64,000 nt of DNA from Bacteroidaceae bacterium (GCA_017617315.1 JAFZWM010000007.1:124001-188000), one strand, 5' to 3'; counted from the stretch's first letter, positions 8,763 to 18,155 are shown. The notes: generated from the letters alone by a model not told the origin. Made by a program: numbers and translations.

Positions 8763-11378
8763 ATGAAGAAACTATTTTTCGCCTTGGTTCTGTGCTTTGT
8801 TTGTATTGCCGCGTCGGCTCAGGAGATTACCGGCGTTGTAACAGAGTCGACAACCGGCGAGCCTATTCCTTATATGAATATATTCTACGAAGGCAAGGGA
8901 ATCGGTACGATTTCCGATGTTGACGGCAACTTCACCCTGCCGCTTCATCCTGAGTGGAAGAAACTTACGTTTTCGGCCGTTGGATATGTCAAGAAGACAG
9001 TAACAATCAGCTCGTCAACGCGCCGTCTGAAGGTCAAGATTCAGCCCGATGACGTTCAGTTGAGCGAGGTCGTTGTAAAGCCGAAAAAGCAGAAGTACAG
9101 CCGAAAGAACAATCCGGCGGTGGAGCTGATGAAGAAGGTTATTGCCGCAAAGAAGCAGAGCGACTTGTCGCAGCACGATTTTTATCAGTACAACAAGTAT
9201 CAGAAGATAACGCTCTCGTTCAACAACATGGATTCGACAAAGATGAACGAAGGAATCTTCAAGAATATGCCTCAGCTCAAGAAACAGCTCGAAGTCTGCC
9301 CCGAAACGCAGAAGCAGATTCTGCCGGTGTCGGTAAACGAAACGGTTACGCAGCGCATCTATCGCAAAGATCCTAAGAGCGAGAAGGATATCATAAAGGG
9401 AATGAACAATCAGGGCGTGAACGAGCTGCTCAACACGGGCGACATCCTCACAACTGTGATGAAGGATGTCTTTACCGATGTAAACATCTACGACGACGAG
9501 ATCAGACTTCTTCAGTATCCGTTCAACAGCCCTGTGAGCAACGCCGGAATCGGGTTCTACAAATACTACATCATGGACACTCTGATGGTTGATAATGCCC
9601 GATGCATCGACGTGAGTTTTGTGCCGAATAATTCGCAGGACTTCGGATTCTCTGGTCATCTTTACATCTTTGCCGATTCGAGCTTTCAGATAAAGAAATG
9701 CTATCTCAACATTCCGAAGAAGAGCGACATCAACTTTGTCGATAACATGCAGATTCTTCAGGAGTTCGAGACACTTCCGTCGGGCGAGCGCGTGCTTGTG
9801 TCGGACGATATGCTTGTTGAGTTGAAGGTGGCAAACTTCATGAATTCTTTTCAGGTTCGAAGAATCACGAAATACAAGGATTTTGCCTTCGACGAACTTC
9901 CGAAGCAGCTTTTCAAGCGCAAGGGGCGCGAAATCAAGGAGGCCGATGCCATGATGCGCGACGATGATTTCTGGAAGGAATACCGGCAGGTTGAACTCAG
10001 CAAGAGCGAGGGCGACATGGATGTGTTTGTCAAGAGCCTTCAGCAGATAAAGGGCTTCAAGTACGTTCTCTTCTGTCTGAAAGCCCTGATCGAGAACTTC
10101 GTTGAGACAGGCGGAAAAGACCATCCGAGCAAGATTGACATCGGTCCGTGCAATACTATAATCACGCAGAATTCGGTAGACGGATTGCGCTTGAGAGCGA
10201 GCGGACAGACAACGGCAAATCTTAACAAACACTGGTTCTTCAAGGGCTATGGTGCATACGGATTCCGCGACAGCCGCTGGAAGTACATGGGCGAGGTTGA
10301 ATATTCGTTCAACAAAAAGGAATATCTTCCGCGAGAGTTCCCTAAAAACTCTATTGCCTTCCACTATCAGTACGATGTGGTTTCGCCAAACGACAAGTTT
10401 GTGCATACCGACAAGGACAATATGTTCACATCGTTCAAGTTTACCGACGTTAACCAGATGCTGTACGAGCGTTATGGTCAGCTTACATACGAGCGCGAGT
10501 ACGAAAACGGTTTCAAGATGCAGGTTCAGCTGCGAAACAGCAACAACGAGGCTTGCGACCAGTTGAAATACCGCTATCTGCCAAACCACAGCAACGTGAA
10601 TTCGTACTACGACCGTAAGGATTTCACGACGAGCGAGGCAACGGTATTCTTCCGCTTTGCGCCGGGCGAGACATTTATAAACACCAAGCAGCGACGAGTG
10701 CCTATCAACCTCGATGCGCCTGTGTTCACCATCAGCCACACCATGGGCTTCAAGGATGTGCTTGGCGGCGACTACAAGTACAATTTCTCCGAAGTAACCT
10801 TCTACAAGCGTTTGTGGCTCACTTCGTGGGGAAAGATTGACACGCACATCAAGGCTGGCGCGCAGTGGAATAAAGTGCCTTATCCTCTGCTTATTACACC
10901 GGCGGCGAATCTGTCGTACATCATGGAGGACGAGACTTTCAACCTCATAAACAACATGGAGTTCCTGAATGACCGCTATGCGTCTTTGCAGACTTCGTGG
11001 GATTTGAACGGAAAGATTTTCAACCGAATTCCGCTGCTGAAAAAGCTCAAATGGCGCGAGTTCATCGGTGTTAACGTGCTGTGGGGAAAGCTTACGGACA
11101 AGAACAATCCGTTCCTTGCGCAGAATCAGAATTCGGACATTCTGATGGATTTCCCGGCTTATTATAATGCCGACGGAACGTATCGCATCGGCGAGGATGG
11201 AAATCCAATATACCGCAGTTATGTTATGGACCCGAAAGAGCCTTATGTCGAGGCCATCGTGGGAATTCACAATATTTTCAAGCTCGTTCATGTTGAATAT
11301 GTCAGAAGACTCAACTATCTCGACCTTCCGACGAGCACGAAGTGGGGCATAAGATTTATGTTTAGAGTAACTTTCTAA
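8763..11378 (+). CDS. DUF5686 family outer-membrane protein with carboxypeptidase-regulatory-like domain
   Basis: 871 residues. A signal peptide (MKKLFFALVLCFV...ASA-QE) is followed by a carboxypeptidase-regulatory-like beta-sandwich at about 20-105 (EITGVVTESTTGEPIPYMNI). Next comes the long DUF5686 region, whose second half has repeated aromatic-ended strands and a C-terminal GIRFMFRVTF typical of an outer-membrane beta-barrel. Such proteins are abundant in Bacteroidota; the role is not well defined, though outer-membrane transport or assembly is often proposed. It lies 10 bases upstream of rarA under the promoter at 8635. Confidence 0.88.
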   Translation: MKKLFFALVLCFVCIAASAQEITGVVTESTTGEPIPYMNIFYEGKGIGTISDVDGNFTLPLHPEWKKLTFSAVGYVKKTVTISSSTRRLKVKIQPDDVQLSEVVVKPKKQKYSRKNNPAVELMKKVIAAKKQSDLSQHDFYQYNKYQKITLSFNNMDSTKMNEGIFKNMPQLKKQLEVCPETQKQILPVSVNETVTQRIYRKDPKSEKDIIKGMNNQGVNELLNTGDILTTVMKDVFTDVNIYDDEIRLLQYPFNSPVSNAGIGFYKYYIMDTLMVDNARCIDVSFVPNNSQDFGFSGHLYIFADSSFQIKKCYLNIPKKSDINFVDNMQILQEFETLPSGERVLVSDDMLVELKVANFMNSFQVRRITKYKDFAFDELPKQLFKRKGREIKEADAMMRDDDFWKEYRQVELSKSEGDMDVFVKSLQQIKGFKYVLFCLKALIENFVETGGKDHPSKIDIGPCNTIITQNSVDGLRLRASGQTTANLNKHWFFKGYGAYGFRDSRWKYMGEVEYSFNKKEYLPREFPKNSIAFHYQYDVVSPNDKFVHTDKDNMFTSFKFTDVNQMLYERYGQLTYEREYENGFKMQVQLRNSNNEACDQLKYRYLPNHSNVNSYYDRKDFTTSEATVFFRFAPGETFINTKQRRVPINLDAPVFTISHTMGFKDVLGGDYKYNFSEVTFYKRLWLTSWGKIDTHIKAGAQWNKVPYPLLITPAANLSYIMEDETFNLINNMEFLNDRYASLQTSWDLNGKIFNRIPLLKKLKWREFIGVNVLWGKLTDKNNPFLAQNQNSDILMDFPAYYNADGTYRIGEDGNPIYRSYVMDPKEPYVEAIVGIHNIFKLVHVEYVRRLNYLDLPTSTKWGIRFMFRVTF

Positions 11379-11388
11379 AAAACAGATT

Positions 11389-12669
11389 ATGAAGCCATTA
11401 GCAGAACGCTTGCGACCTCAGTCGCTCGACGATTACATAGGACAGAAGCATCTTGTAGGCGAGGGGGCTGTGCTACGAAAGATGATTGACGGCGGACGAA
11501 TCTCGTCGTTCATCCTTTGGGGGCCTCCGGGAGTGGGAAAGACTACGCTTGCCAACATCATCGCCCACAAGCTCGAAGTACCGTTCTATACGCTTAGTGC
11601 CGTTACTTCGGGCGTGAAGGATGTGCGCGAGGTTATCGAGAAAGCCCGCAACGGACGCTTCTTTACGCAGGCGAGTCCGATATTGTTCATCGACGAGATT
11701 CACCGTTTCAGCAAGTCGCAGCAGGACTCGCTTCTCGGCGCGGTGGAGCAGGGTGTTGTAACCCTCATTGGCGCAACGACTGAGAATCCGTCGTTCGAGG
11801 TAATACGTCCGCTTCTGTCGCGATGCCAACTCTATGTGTTGAAGAGTCTCGAAAAAGAAGATTTGCTCGAACTTCTGCATCTGGCAATAAAGAAAGATGA
11901 TATTCTTGGCAAGCTGAATATCAGGCTCGAAGAAACCGATGCCATGCTCCGATATTCTGGCGGTGATGCACGAAAGCTCCTCAATATTCTCGAACTTGTT
12001 GTCGAGGCTGAAGGTGCGTCAGACGATTCTGAAATCGTCATAACCGACGATAAGGTTGTGAACCGACTTCAGCAGAATCCGCTGGCATACGATAAGGACG
12101 GCGAGATGCATTACGACATCATTTCGGCTTTCATCAAGAGCATCCGCGGAAGCGATCCCGATGCTGCAATCTATTGGCTTGCCCGCATGATTGAGGGCGG
12201 AGAAGATCCTGCTTTCATTGCCCGACGCTTGGTTATCAGCGCGAGCGAGGACATCGGTCTTGCCAACCCCAACGCCATGCTCTTGGCAAACGCAGCCTTC
12301 GATGCAGTTATGAAAATAGGATGGCCCGAGGGGCGTATTCCGCTTGCCGAGGCTACAATCTATCTTGCCACGAGCCCAAAGAGCAATTCGGCCTACAATG
12401 CCATAAACAGCGCGCTTCAGCTCGTCAAGCAGACGGGAAATTTGCCTGTTCCGCTTCATCTGCGCAATGCTCCTACAAAGCTGATGGCAGATTTGGGCTA
12501 CAGCGACGGATATAAGTACAGTCACGATTATCCCGAGCATTTCGTTCAGCAGCAGTTCATGCCCGACGATTTGCAGACCGCAAGACTCTGGCATGCTCAG
12601 GACAATCAGGCGGAGCAGAAGCACCGCGAGCGAATGATGAAATGCTGGGGCAGCCGTTACGAAAAGTAA
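11389..12669 (+). CDS. rarA: Replication-associated recombination protein A (RarA/MgsA AAA+ ATPase)
   Basis: RarA acts at stalled replication forks and is related to clamp loaders. The 426-residue protein has Walker A GPPGVGKT (45-52), Walker [10 protein letters not shown] (Asp102-Glu103), the sensor region TTENPSFEV, an arginine-finger segment RPLLSRC, and the C-terminal MgsA tetramerisation region ([22 protein letters not shown]). Length is normal. It follows the DUF5686 gene by 10 bases and precedes the secreted C10 peptidase by 25 bases. That is an unrelated trio, so the grouping is probably incidental. Confidence 0.97.
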   Translation: MKPLAERLRPQSLDDYIGQKHLVGEGAVLRKMIDGGRISSFILWGPPGVGKTTLANIIAHKLEVPFYTLSAVTSGVKDVREVIEKARNGRFFTQASPILFIDEIHRFSKSQQDSLLGAVEQGVVTLIGATTENPSFEVIRPLLSRCQLYVLKSLEKEDLLELLHLAIKKDDILGKLNIRLEETDAMLRYSGGDARKLLNILELVVEAEGASDDSEIVITDDKVVNRLQQNPLAYDKDGEMHYDIISAFIKSIRGSDPDAAIYWLARMIEGGEDPAFIARRLVISASEDIGLANPNAMLLANAAFDAVMKIGWPEGRIPLAEATIYLATSPKSNSAYNAINSALQLVKQTGNLPVPLHLRNAPTKLMADLGYSDGYKYSHDYPEHFVQQQFMPDDLQTARLWHAQDNQAEQKHRERMMKCWGSRYEK

Positions 12670-12694
12670 AGTTCAACACAAAAATATAATGACT

Positions 12695-14419
12695 ATGAAA
12701 CGAATACTGCTCGCTTTGTTTGCCGTGCTGACGGTTGTGGTCGGTACGCGTGCCAGTCAGCGCGATTCAGCTCAGGCTCAGAGACTTGCCGTGGCATTCT
12801 TGCAGAAGTATGCGCCCGGCAAAAGTGCGTCGCTCACCCTTGCTCATATTGGGCGGAACAGCAAGCATAAGCTCGTCTACATCTTCAACAGGGCAAACAA
12901 CGGCGGATATATCATGGTCTCTGCCGATACGAATACCGAAGATGTGCTGATGTATAGCGAAAGCGGAAAGTTCGACTGGGACTTGCTTCCGATAAGCATG
13001 AAGACGATGATTAGCGATTACGGAAGGCAGATTTCCTTCGCCATAGAGCATCCCGAACTGGCATCAAAGTCGACTTCGTCACTAAAGCCTCAGACAGCCA
13101 TCAAACCACTTCTGAAAACGGCTTGGGGACAGTACGAACCGTATAATTCGGCTTGTCCCGTAAAGGGTGGAAAGCATTGCGCCACCGGCTGCGTTGCTAC
13201 CGCCATGGCACAGGTCATGAATTTCTACAAATTTCCTACAGCCGGCTATCCGTGGCAGAATATGCTCGGCTCGTACAGTTCAAAATCTCCGAAGGCGAAT
13301 GTCGATGCCGTTTCTAAGCTGATGCTCGATTGCGGTCGCAGTGTTGAGGCAAATTACGGCGAGGAAACGAGCGCAGCGATGGTGAATGTCGTTTCGGCTT
13401 TGCGCGATAAATACGGCTACGACCCTTCGATGATGTACGAAGAGCGTGTCTTCTATTCCGACGACGAATGGCGCAAAATGATTTGTGCCGAACTTTCGAG
13501 CGGTCGTCCTGTAGTTTACAGCATCCGAACGGAGCTCGGCGCGCACACTTTTGTCTGCGACGGAATAAACCAACTCGGATATTTTCACTACAACATGGGT
13601 TGGGAGGGAGATGAGAACGGATATTATCTTATGTCGGCTCTCAAACCCGGAATGGCTGAAAAATTCACTTTTACGGGCTGTCTGCACTATATCATCACAG
13701 GCATAAAACCAAAGGTTTCGAAGTTTTACAAAAGCGAGATGCGCTGCTTCGAGTCGCTCACCGGAGGCGTTGTTAAGGACGGCGGTTCCGATGTCTTCGA
13801 ACTAAAGGGGAAGTTCCAGAACTATTCAATGTTCGACATGAGCGGAACATTCGGCTGCATCGTTGTAAACGAGGCTACGAAGGCTGAGACATTCATTCCG
13901 TATCAGAAATTCAGCAAGCTCGAATCTCGCCATTATTTCAGTCGGATAAAACTCAAGAGCGAGGACGTTACCGAAGGTGGCTCGTACCTCGTCTATCCGG
14001 CTTATAAACTCGACGGAACAAACGTTGCCAAGAAGATGAGGCTTCAGCGTGGTTTGCAGCCTCCGCGCCTCAATATCAAGGCCGAGGGCTTTGGTGTGGT
14101 TCTTACCAGCGGCATAAAGGCTGTGAAGGGTGTTGGCAACAAGGTCGAGGTGGTTGTAAACCTAAAGGCAAACAAGCCTTTGCCTGATGCAGAAATCTAC
14201 GCTTTTGTATTCCCCCTAGAAGGTGGAAATTCACTTGCCTACACCGTTCCGCTGAAAATAAGCATGGAGCAGGGAACGCAGAAGAATTTCATTCTTCATG
14301 GCGATTTTTCGAGCGGAAAGGTCGGACAGAAATACAACGTTGCTGTCTACCTCGAACTTGCCGGCGAGCGCATAAAACTCGCTCCAAACTATATGAATTC
14401 AGTTGAGTTGAAATGGTAG
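12695..14419 (+). CDS. Secreted C10 (streptopain-like) cysteine peptidase
   Basis: 574 residues from the ATG at 12695; the upstream in-frame ATG at 12689 only adds two residues. A signal peptide (MKRILLALFAVL...GTRA) is followed by a propeptide of the Spi/inhibitory type to about residue 140. Then comes the C10 catalytic domain: nucleophile Cys166 in HCATGCVATAMAQ and catalytic His284 in GAHTFVCDGI, with the conserved YFHYNMGWEGDENGYY after it. About 230 C-terminal residues form beta-rich Ig-like segments. Relatives include SpeB, interpain A of Prevotella intermedia and the Bacteroides Bfp enzymes. I see no lipobox and no clear sorting signal at the end. Substrate unknown. Confidence 0.93.
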   Translation: MKRILLALFAVLTVVVGTRASQRDSAQAQRLAVAFLQKYAPGKSASLTLAHIGRNSKHKLVYIFNRANNGGYIMVSADTNTEDVLMYSESGKFDWDLLPISMKTMISDYGRQISFAIEHPELASKSTSSLKPQTAIKPLLKTAWGQYEPYNSACPVKGGKHCATGCVATAMAQVMNFYKFPTAGYPWQNMLGSYSSKSPKANVDAVSKLMLDCGRSVEANYGEETSAAMVNVVSALRDKYGYDPSMMYEERVFYSDDEWRKMICAELSSGRPVVYSIRTELGAHTFVCDGINQLGYFHYNMGWEGDENGYYLMSALKPGMAEKFTFTGCLHYIITGIKPKVSKFYKSEMRCFESLTGGVVKDGGSDVFELKGKFQNYSMFDMSGTFGCIVVNEATKAETFIPYQKFSKLESRHYFSRIKLKSEDVTEGGSYLVYPAYKLDGTNVAKKMRLQRGLQPPRLNIKAEGFGVVLTSGIKAVKGVGNKVEVVVNLKANKPLPDAEIYAFVFPLEGGNSLAYTVPLKISMEQGTQKNFILHGDFSSGKVGQKYNVAVYLELAGERIKLAPNYMNSVELKW

Positions 14420-14439
14420 CAGATACCATTTCTGTAACA

Positions 14440-14482
14440 AAAAAACTCGCAACCGTACAAATTAACGGTTGCGAGTTTTTTT
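14440..14482. terminator. Bidirectional terminator between C10 peptidase and ygiQ
   Basis: A long stem (aaaaaactcgcaaccgt pairing across the short centre with its complement) carries A and T runs on both sides. It serves the convergent genes ending at 14419 (+) and 14490 (-). Confidence 0.92.
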
Positions 14483-14489
14483 ATCGGAT

Positions 14490-16514
14490 TTACTTTTTAT
14501 AACTTTTGTGGATTCTCTTTTCAAAATCCTTGTGATAGTCGAAGCTCGATTTTTTCTTGTCGTGCTCTTTCTTTCCCTTTTTGTTGTTCGGTTTTGGTTT
14601 CTGAGGTTCGTCGCGTCGTCTTCTGTCATCCTTGTAATCTTGAGGTTGCACGTCGTGATAGAGCTTATCCAAAAGGTCCTTGCGGTTCATTCGGCGGAGG
14701 GCATTTGCAATATTGCGCCTCTCTTCCGGCTTGTACCAAAAGAAGAATTGCCTCTGCTCAAGTTTCTCCTGCGGATTCTTCGCGCTGAAAACCTCTTCCA
14801 TCGTGTACGGATGATAGCCGGTGTACCAAGCCTCTGTGCTCACGGTCATCGGGGTAGGAGTGAAGTCCTGAACCTGTTCCAGATGGAAGTCTAGGTCTTT
14901 AGTCAGAACCGCCAGTTCTGCCATGTCTTCGGCGGTGCATCCCGGATGGCTGCTTATGAAGTACGGAATTATCTGCTGGTGCATTCCCGTCTCCTTGTTT
15001 ATCTGGTCGAAGATGTGCTTGAACTCGTAGAACTGCGTGAACGAAGGCTTGCGCATCAGATAAAGAACCTTGTCCGAAGTATGTTCCGGAGCAACTTTTA
15101 ATCGTCCGCTTACATGCTTCGTTATCAGTTCTTTAGTATATTCGCGATTCACTTTGTTCACCTTCTCGTCGCCCGAATCGTGCAGCAGAAGGTCGTATCG
15201 CACACCGCTTCCGATGAAGCTTTTCTTTATGCCCGGAATCTTGTCGACAGACTTGTAGATGTCGAGAAGCTGGCTGTGGTCGGTGTTCAGATTCTTGCAG
15301 ACAGATGGGTGGATGCACGACGGACGCTTGCACTTGTGGCAGATGTCGAGATTCTTTCCGTGCATTCCGTACATATTTGCCGACGGACCGCCCAAATCCG
15401 ACAGATTTCCTTTGAAATCGGGCATCTCGGTTATGGCTTTCACCTCTTTCATGATGCTCTCCTTGCTTCGGCTCGTAATGAATTTTCCTTGATGAGCCGA
15501 AATTGTGCAGAAGGCGCATCCGCCAAAACAGCCTCGGTGAAGGTTTACCGAGAATTTAATCATGTCGTAGGCCGGAATGCGCTTGCCCTTGTATTTAGGG
15601 TGGGGCAAACGAGTGTACGGAAGGTCGAAGCAAGCGTCAAGTTCGCCCTGCGTCATAGGCTGGAACGGCGGAGTTACGACGACATATTTGCCGTCGGTTT
15701 CCTGAAGTATTCGCTGAGCCGAATATTTGTTGCTTTCTTCCTCGATGTGACGGAAGTTCTCGGCCTCGAACTTCTTGTTTTTCAGACACTCAGCATGCGA
15801 GTGCAGAATAAGGTCGTCGCTCTTGATACCTCCGGGGATACGGTCTTCTTTCAGCCACATAACAGTCTGATTAACAGGATGTCTGAACAGAATCTCGTTA
15901 AAAAGCTCGGTTGTAACTTTCTCTTCGTCGTAATGCAGGCCGTCGAGAAGCGCGCGGCACAGAGCCACCGTATTTTTTTCGCCCATTCCGTAGAGAATCA
16001 TATCTGCTCCGCTGTCGCAAAGAATGCTTCTGCGCAGTGAATTCTGCCAATAGTCGTAGTGAGTTAATCGACGCAATGATGCTTCGATTCCACCCAAAAC
16101 AACTGGAACGTCAGGCCAAAGTTGCTTCAGAATCTTTGAATATACGATGCTCGGATATTCCGGACGCTTGTCGTGCCGACCGTCGGGAGTATAAGCGTCC
16201 TCAGAGCGGAGACGCTTGTTGGCTGTGTATTTATTAACCATGGAGTCCATGCAGCCCGGCGAGATGCCGAAGAACAGTCGCGGTCTGCCCAACTTGCGAA
16301 AGTCGCGCAGGTCGTCTTGCCAGTTGGGTTGCGGCACAATTGCAACTCTCAGCCCTTCGGCCTCGATTATTCTGCCAATTACTGCCGCGCCGAACGACGG
16401 GTGATCAACGTATGCATCTCCACTGAACAGGATGACGTCAAGCTCATCCCATCCCCTCAAATCTAATTCCTTTTTTGTTGTAGGAAGCCAGTCTGATAAT
16501 TTGAACTCCTTCAT
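14490..16514 (-). CDS. ygiQ: YgiQ family radical SAM protein (UPF0313)
   Basis: 674 residues. An N-terminal cobalamin-binding-like region (WLPTTKKELDLRGW, YVDHPSFG) precedes a radical SAM core with the iron-sulfur motif CFGGCAFC near residue 330. A cysteine-rich segment (CHKCKRPSCIHPSVCKN) follows near residue 390, and the tail is highly basic and Lys/Arg/Asp-rich. The YgiQ reaction is not established. It begins 4 bases after an unknown 102-residue gene, so the two are likely coupled. Length and domain order are normal. Confidence 0.93.
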   Translation of the reverse strand: MKEFKLSDWLPTTKKELDLRGWDELDVILFSGDAYVDHPSFGAAVIGRIIEAEGLRVAIVPQPNWQDDLRDFRKLGRPRLFFGISPGCMDSMVNKYTANKRLRSEDAYTPDGRHDKRPEYPSIVYSKILKQLWPDVPVVLGGIEASLRRLTHYDYWQNSLRRSILCDSGADMILYGMGEKNTVALCRALLDGLHYDEEKVTTELFNEILFRHPVNQTVMWLKEDRIPGGIKSDDLILHSHAECLKNKKFEAENFRHIEEESNKYSAQRILQETDGKYVVVTPPFQPMTQGELDACFDLPYTRLPHPKYKGKRIPAYDMIKFSVNLHRGCFGGCAFCTISAHQGKFITSRSKESIMKEVKAITEMPDFKGNLSDLGGPSANMYGMHGKNLDICHKCKRPSCIHPSVCKNLNTDHSQLLDIYKSVDKIPGIKKSFIGSGVRYDLLLHDSGDEKVNKVNREYTKELITKHVSGRLKVAPEHTSDKVLYLMRKPSFTQFYEFKHIFDQINKETGMHQQIIPYFISSHPGCTAEDMAELAVLTKDLDFHLEQVQDFTPTPMTVSTEAWYTGYHPYTMEEVFSAKNPQEKLEQRQFFFWYKPEERRNIANALRRMNRKDLLDKLYHDVQPQDYKDDRRRRDEPQKPKPNNKKGKKEHDKKKSSFDYHKDFEKRIHKSYKK

Positions 16515-16518
16515 TTAA

Positions 16519-16827
16519 TTATTTTTGTTCTGTAGCCTTGCCGCACCATTCAATGTAAAGCAGAATGAGGTTGTGCAGTCCGAAGGCTTTCATATCGCTA
16601 TTGTAAATAACGTCGAAGCAGAGGTCGAGCAGGTCTTTTCTGTATTCTGTCTGCGACTCTATCATCGAGCGTATTGTCATTTTCAGTTTATTGAGAACCC
16701 CTTCGTCAACGATTCCGTTGCTGTCTATAAGGTTCTGAAACAGTGAGTATTTGTGAATTGTGTTAAGGTGCTCGTCAAGAATGTTGATTGAGCGTGTACC
16801 TGATTCGTTTGCTTGTATTGTGTACAT
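16519..16827 (-). CDS. Uncharacterised 102-residue cytoplasmic protein upstream of ygiQ
   Basis: No signal peptide or membrane segment. The sequence is predicted mostly helical after residue 20 and ends with a hydrophobic helix (HNLILLYIEW) and a short polar tail. I do not recognise a family. A -7 box TATCTTTG lies on the minus strand at 16860-16867, about 33 bases before the ATG, so it probably heads a two-gene transcript with ygiQ (4-base gap). Confidence 0.7.
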   Translation of the reverse strand: MYTIQANESGTRSINILDEHLNTIHKYSLFQNLIDSNGIVDEGVLNKLKMTIRSMIESQTEYRKDLLDLCFDVIYNSDMKAFGLHNLILLYIEWCGKATEQK

Positions 16828-16910
16828 AATTTATTATGGTTATAGTTATTTTGTTTTAGCAAAGATAGCAATAAATTTGAACTTTATGAGGAAAATATGT
16901 AAAAAGAGCA

Positions 16911-16949
16911 CAAAAAAGCCGTAATCAACATTCTTTGTGTGATTACGGC
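16911..16949 (-). terminator. Rho-independent terminator of the 33-residue peptide unit
   Basis: A perfect 10-bp stem (16918-16927 with 16940-16949) is followed on the minus strand by six T. It closes the transcript carrying the two small peptide genes. Confidence 0.9.
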
Positions 16950-17001
16950 GCATTAGTTTTCAACTGCGTTGGTGCATTGACCAACTTGATGTTCTGCTCT
17001 C

Positions 17002-17103
17002 TTAGATTGCATAAGGGTTATTCATTAAGTTCATACCATTAGCGTTTAAGCCCTTGAAAAACTCCTTTGCAAATCTTACTGCGAATTTAATCATTGTATT
17101 CAT
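17002..17103 (-). CDS. 33-residue peptide A (paralogue of the peptide at 17188-17289)
   Basis: ATG at 17101-17103, stop at 17002-17004. The N-terminal half is cationic and amphipathic (MNTMIKFAVRFAKEFFK); the C-terminal half reads GLNANGMNLMNNPYAI. The upstream peptide gene encodes exactly the same length, with GLNENGKNYMMYPYNF in the same position. The shared pattern GLNxNGxN-x-M-xx-PY-x argues for real translated paralogues. There is no cysteine and no standard signal peptide. Possible roles are a signalling peptide, a small membrane-active peptide, a toxin or a RiPP precursor; none can be chosen from sequence. Confidence 0.7.
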   Translation of the reverse strand: MNTMIKFAVRFAKEFFKGLNANGMNLMNNPYAI

Positions 17104-17187
17104 ATCTTTTAAAATTTAAATTGTTTGTAACTCTTTTTTCTCTTTTCTTCTTTCTTAATACATTTTGCTTCTGTCAGCCCACTTCTC

Positions 17188-17289
17188 TTAGAAGTTGTAA
17201 GGATACATCATGTAGTTCTTACCGTTCTCGTTAAGACCTTCTTTGATGATCTTCTTAACCTTAGCTGCTACAAATTTCATTTTCTTCAT
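17188..17289 (-). CDS. 33-residue peptide B (paralogue of the peptide at 17002-17103)
   Basis: ATG at 17287-17289, stop at 17188-17190. The N-terminal half is strongly basic (MKKMKFVAAKVKKIIKE) and the C-terminal half is GLNENGKNYMMYPYNF. It is first in a two-gene unit: a -7 promoter box at 17338-17345, then this gene, an 84-base gap, peptide A, and a strong terminator at 16911-16949. Identical length and the conserved C-terminal pattern in both copies suggest tandem duplication under selection. Family not recognised. Confidence 0.7.
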   Translation of the reverse strand: MKKMKFVAAKVKKIIKEGLNENGKNYMMYPYNF

Positions 17290-17337
17290 AAAGCTTCTTT
17301 TTTAAGTTAATACTCAATGTCTTTCTGTTTGACATTG

Positions 17338-17345
17338 CAAAGATA
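17338..17345 (-). promoter_or_regulatory. -7 promoter element of the 33-residue peptide unit
   Basis: TATCTTTG on the minus strand, about 48 bases before the first peptide ATG. A GTTG, three of four matches to the -33 TTTG, lies 18 bases upstream. Confidence 0.65.
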
Positions 17346-17385
17346 CGAATGGAATATGTTTTACAACATAAAATTGTGAGAAATA

Positions 17386-17430
17386 TATAAAAAAGCGCCG
17401 TTTTCTTGATAATAGTCAAGAAAATGGTGC
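17386..17430 (-). terminator. Rho-independent terminator after the secreted 162-residue protein
   Basis: A 15-bp stem with G-U pairs (17395-17409 with 17416-17430) is followed on the minus strand by a T run. It lies about 30 bases after the stop at 17460. Confidence 0.88.
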
Positions 17431-17459
17431 TTTAAAAGTATGTTTTACAACATTATTTC

Positions 17460-17948
17460 TTATCTTTTTCGCTGAGCGATGGTCAGTGATGCATATTCAT
17501 CCCACTCGTTGTATGTAACGTCAAAGTCGCCTTCGTTGTTTATGTATTCAACTCGGATTCCGCCTGCTCTTTCCTGTTCTTCGCCTGGCTCATAGCCGCG
17601 TCCCTTAAAGTATTTCAGAATCTGTTTGAATGCTTTCTTGTTCGAGTGCATGTAGTTAATCTGATTTCCCTGAACGGGGTCGTACTCAATTGTTACGGTT
17701 GCGTATGGCGAATCGTTCACCTTCATGCTGTTGTCTTCCGAAACTGTAACGTTCTTTGCCCATACAATTCGCTTCGGACCGTTCTCTTCGGTCTGAAACT
17801 GATATTGCAGGCCTCTCGGACTAAGGAAGTTTGTTGCCTGTCTCAGCGATTTGTCCATAAGTGCTATAAGGTCTTCGGCATAGATGTCCTGAGCCTGAAT
17901 AAACGTTGACGATAGGCAGAATATAAGGAGTGCGATGTATTTTTTCAT
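17460..17948 (-). CDS. Secreted protein of unknown function, 162 residues
   Basis: A signal peptide (MKKYIALLIFCLSSTFIQA, cleavage before QDIYAEDL) precedes a mature domain of about 140 residues with alternating strands and helices (YATVTIEYDPVQ, KKAFKQILKYFKGRGYEPG, YASLTIAQRKR). It is periplasmic or outer-membrane associated; there is no lipobox. I do not recognise the family. I chose the ATG at 17948 because upstream in-frame codons only add a short non-signal extension. It stands alone, with a terminator downstream and tRNA-Tyr upstream. Confidence 0.75.
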   Translation of the reverse strand: MKKYIALLIFCLSSTFIQAQDIYAEDLIALMDKSLRQATNFLSPRGLQYQFQTEENGPKRIVWAKNVTVSEDNSMKVNDSPYATVTIEYDPVQGNQINYMHSNKKAFKQILKYFKGRGYEPGEEQERAGGIRVEYINNEGDFDVTYNEWDEYASLTIAQRKR

Positions 17949-18035
17949 CTTTGGAAACTTTTTAGAGTTGTACAATACTTGTTTTTAATGCGCGAGTGCA
18001 AATATATAAATATTTTTTTTCATTCGGTTATTTTG

Positions 18036-18071
18036 AAAAAAAAACATCAACAAAGTTATTGTTGATGTTTT
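18036..18071 (-). terminator. Rho-independent terminator of tRNA-Tyr
   Basis: A perfect 12-bp stem (18041-18052 with 18060-18071) is followed on the minus strand by eight or more T, directly after the tRNA. Confidence 0.92.
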
Positions 18072-18072
18072 G

Positions 18073-18155
18073 TGGGCAGGGACGGATTCGAACCGCCGAA
18101 GCCGTAAGGCAACAGATTTACAGTCTGCCCGTTTTAACCACTTACCTACCTACCC
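18073..18155 (-). tRNA. tRNA-Tyr (GTA anticodon)
   Basis: Class II tRNA with acceptor stem GGGTAGG/CCTGCCC, discriminator A, anticodon loop with GTA (ACTGTAAAT), a long variable arm and T arm GGTTCGAATCC. CCA is not encoded. A -7 box TATCTTTG (18182-18189, minus strand) lies about 27 bases upstream. Confidence 0.96.

Noticed and set aside
9015-11291. 758-codon minus-strand frame
   Set aside because: Antisense shadow of the DUF5686 gene; composition (Val/Leu/His/Arg-rich without domain pattern) is typical of the opposite strand of a biased gene.
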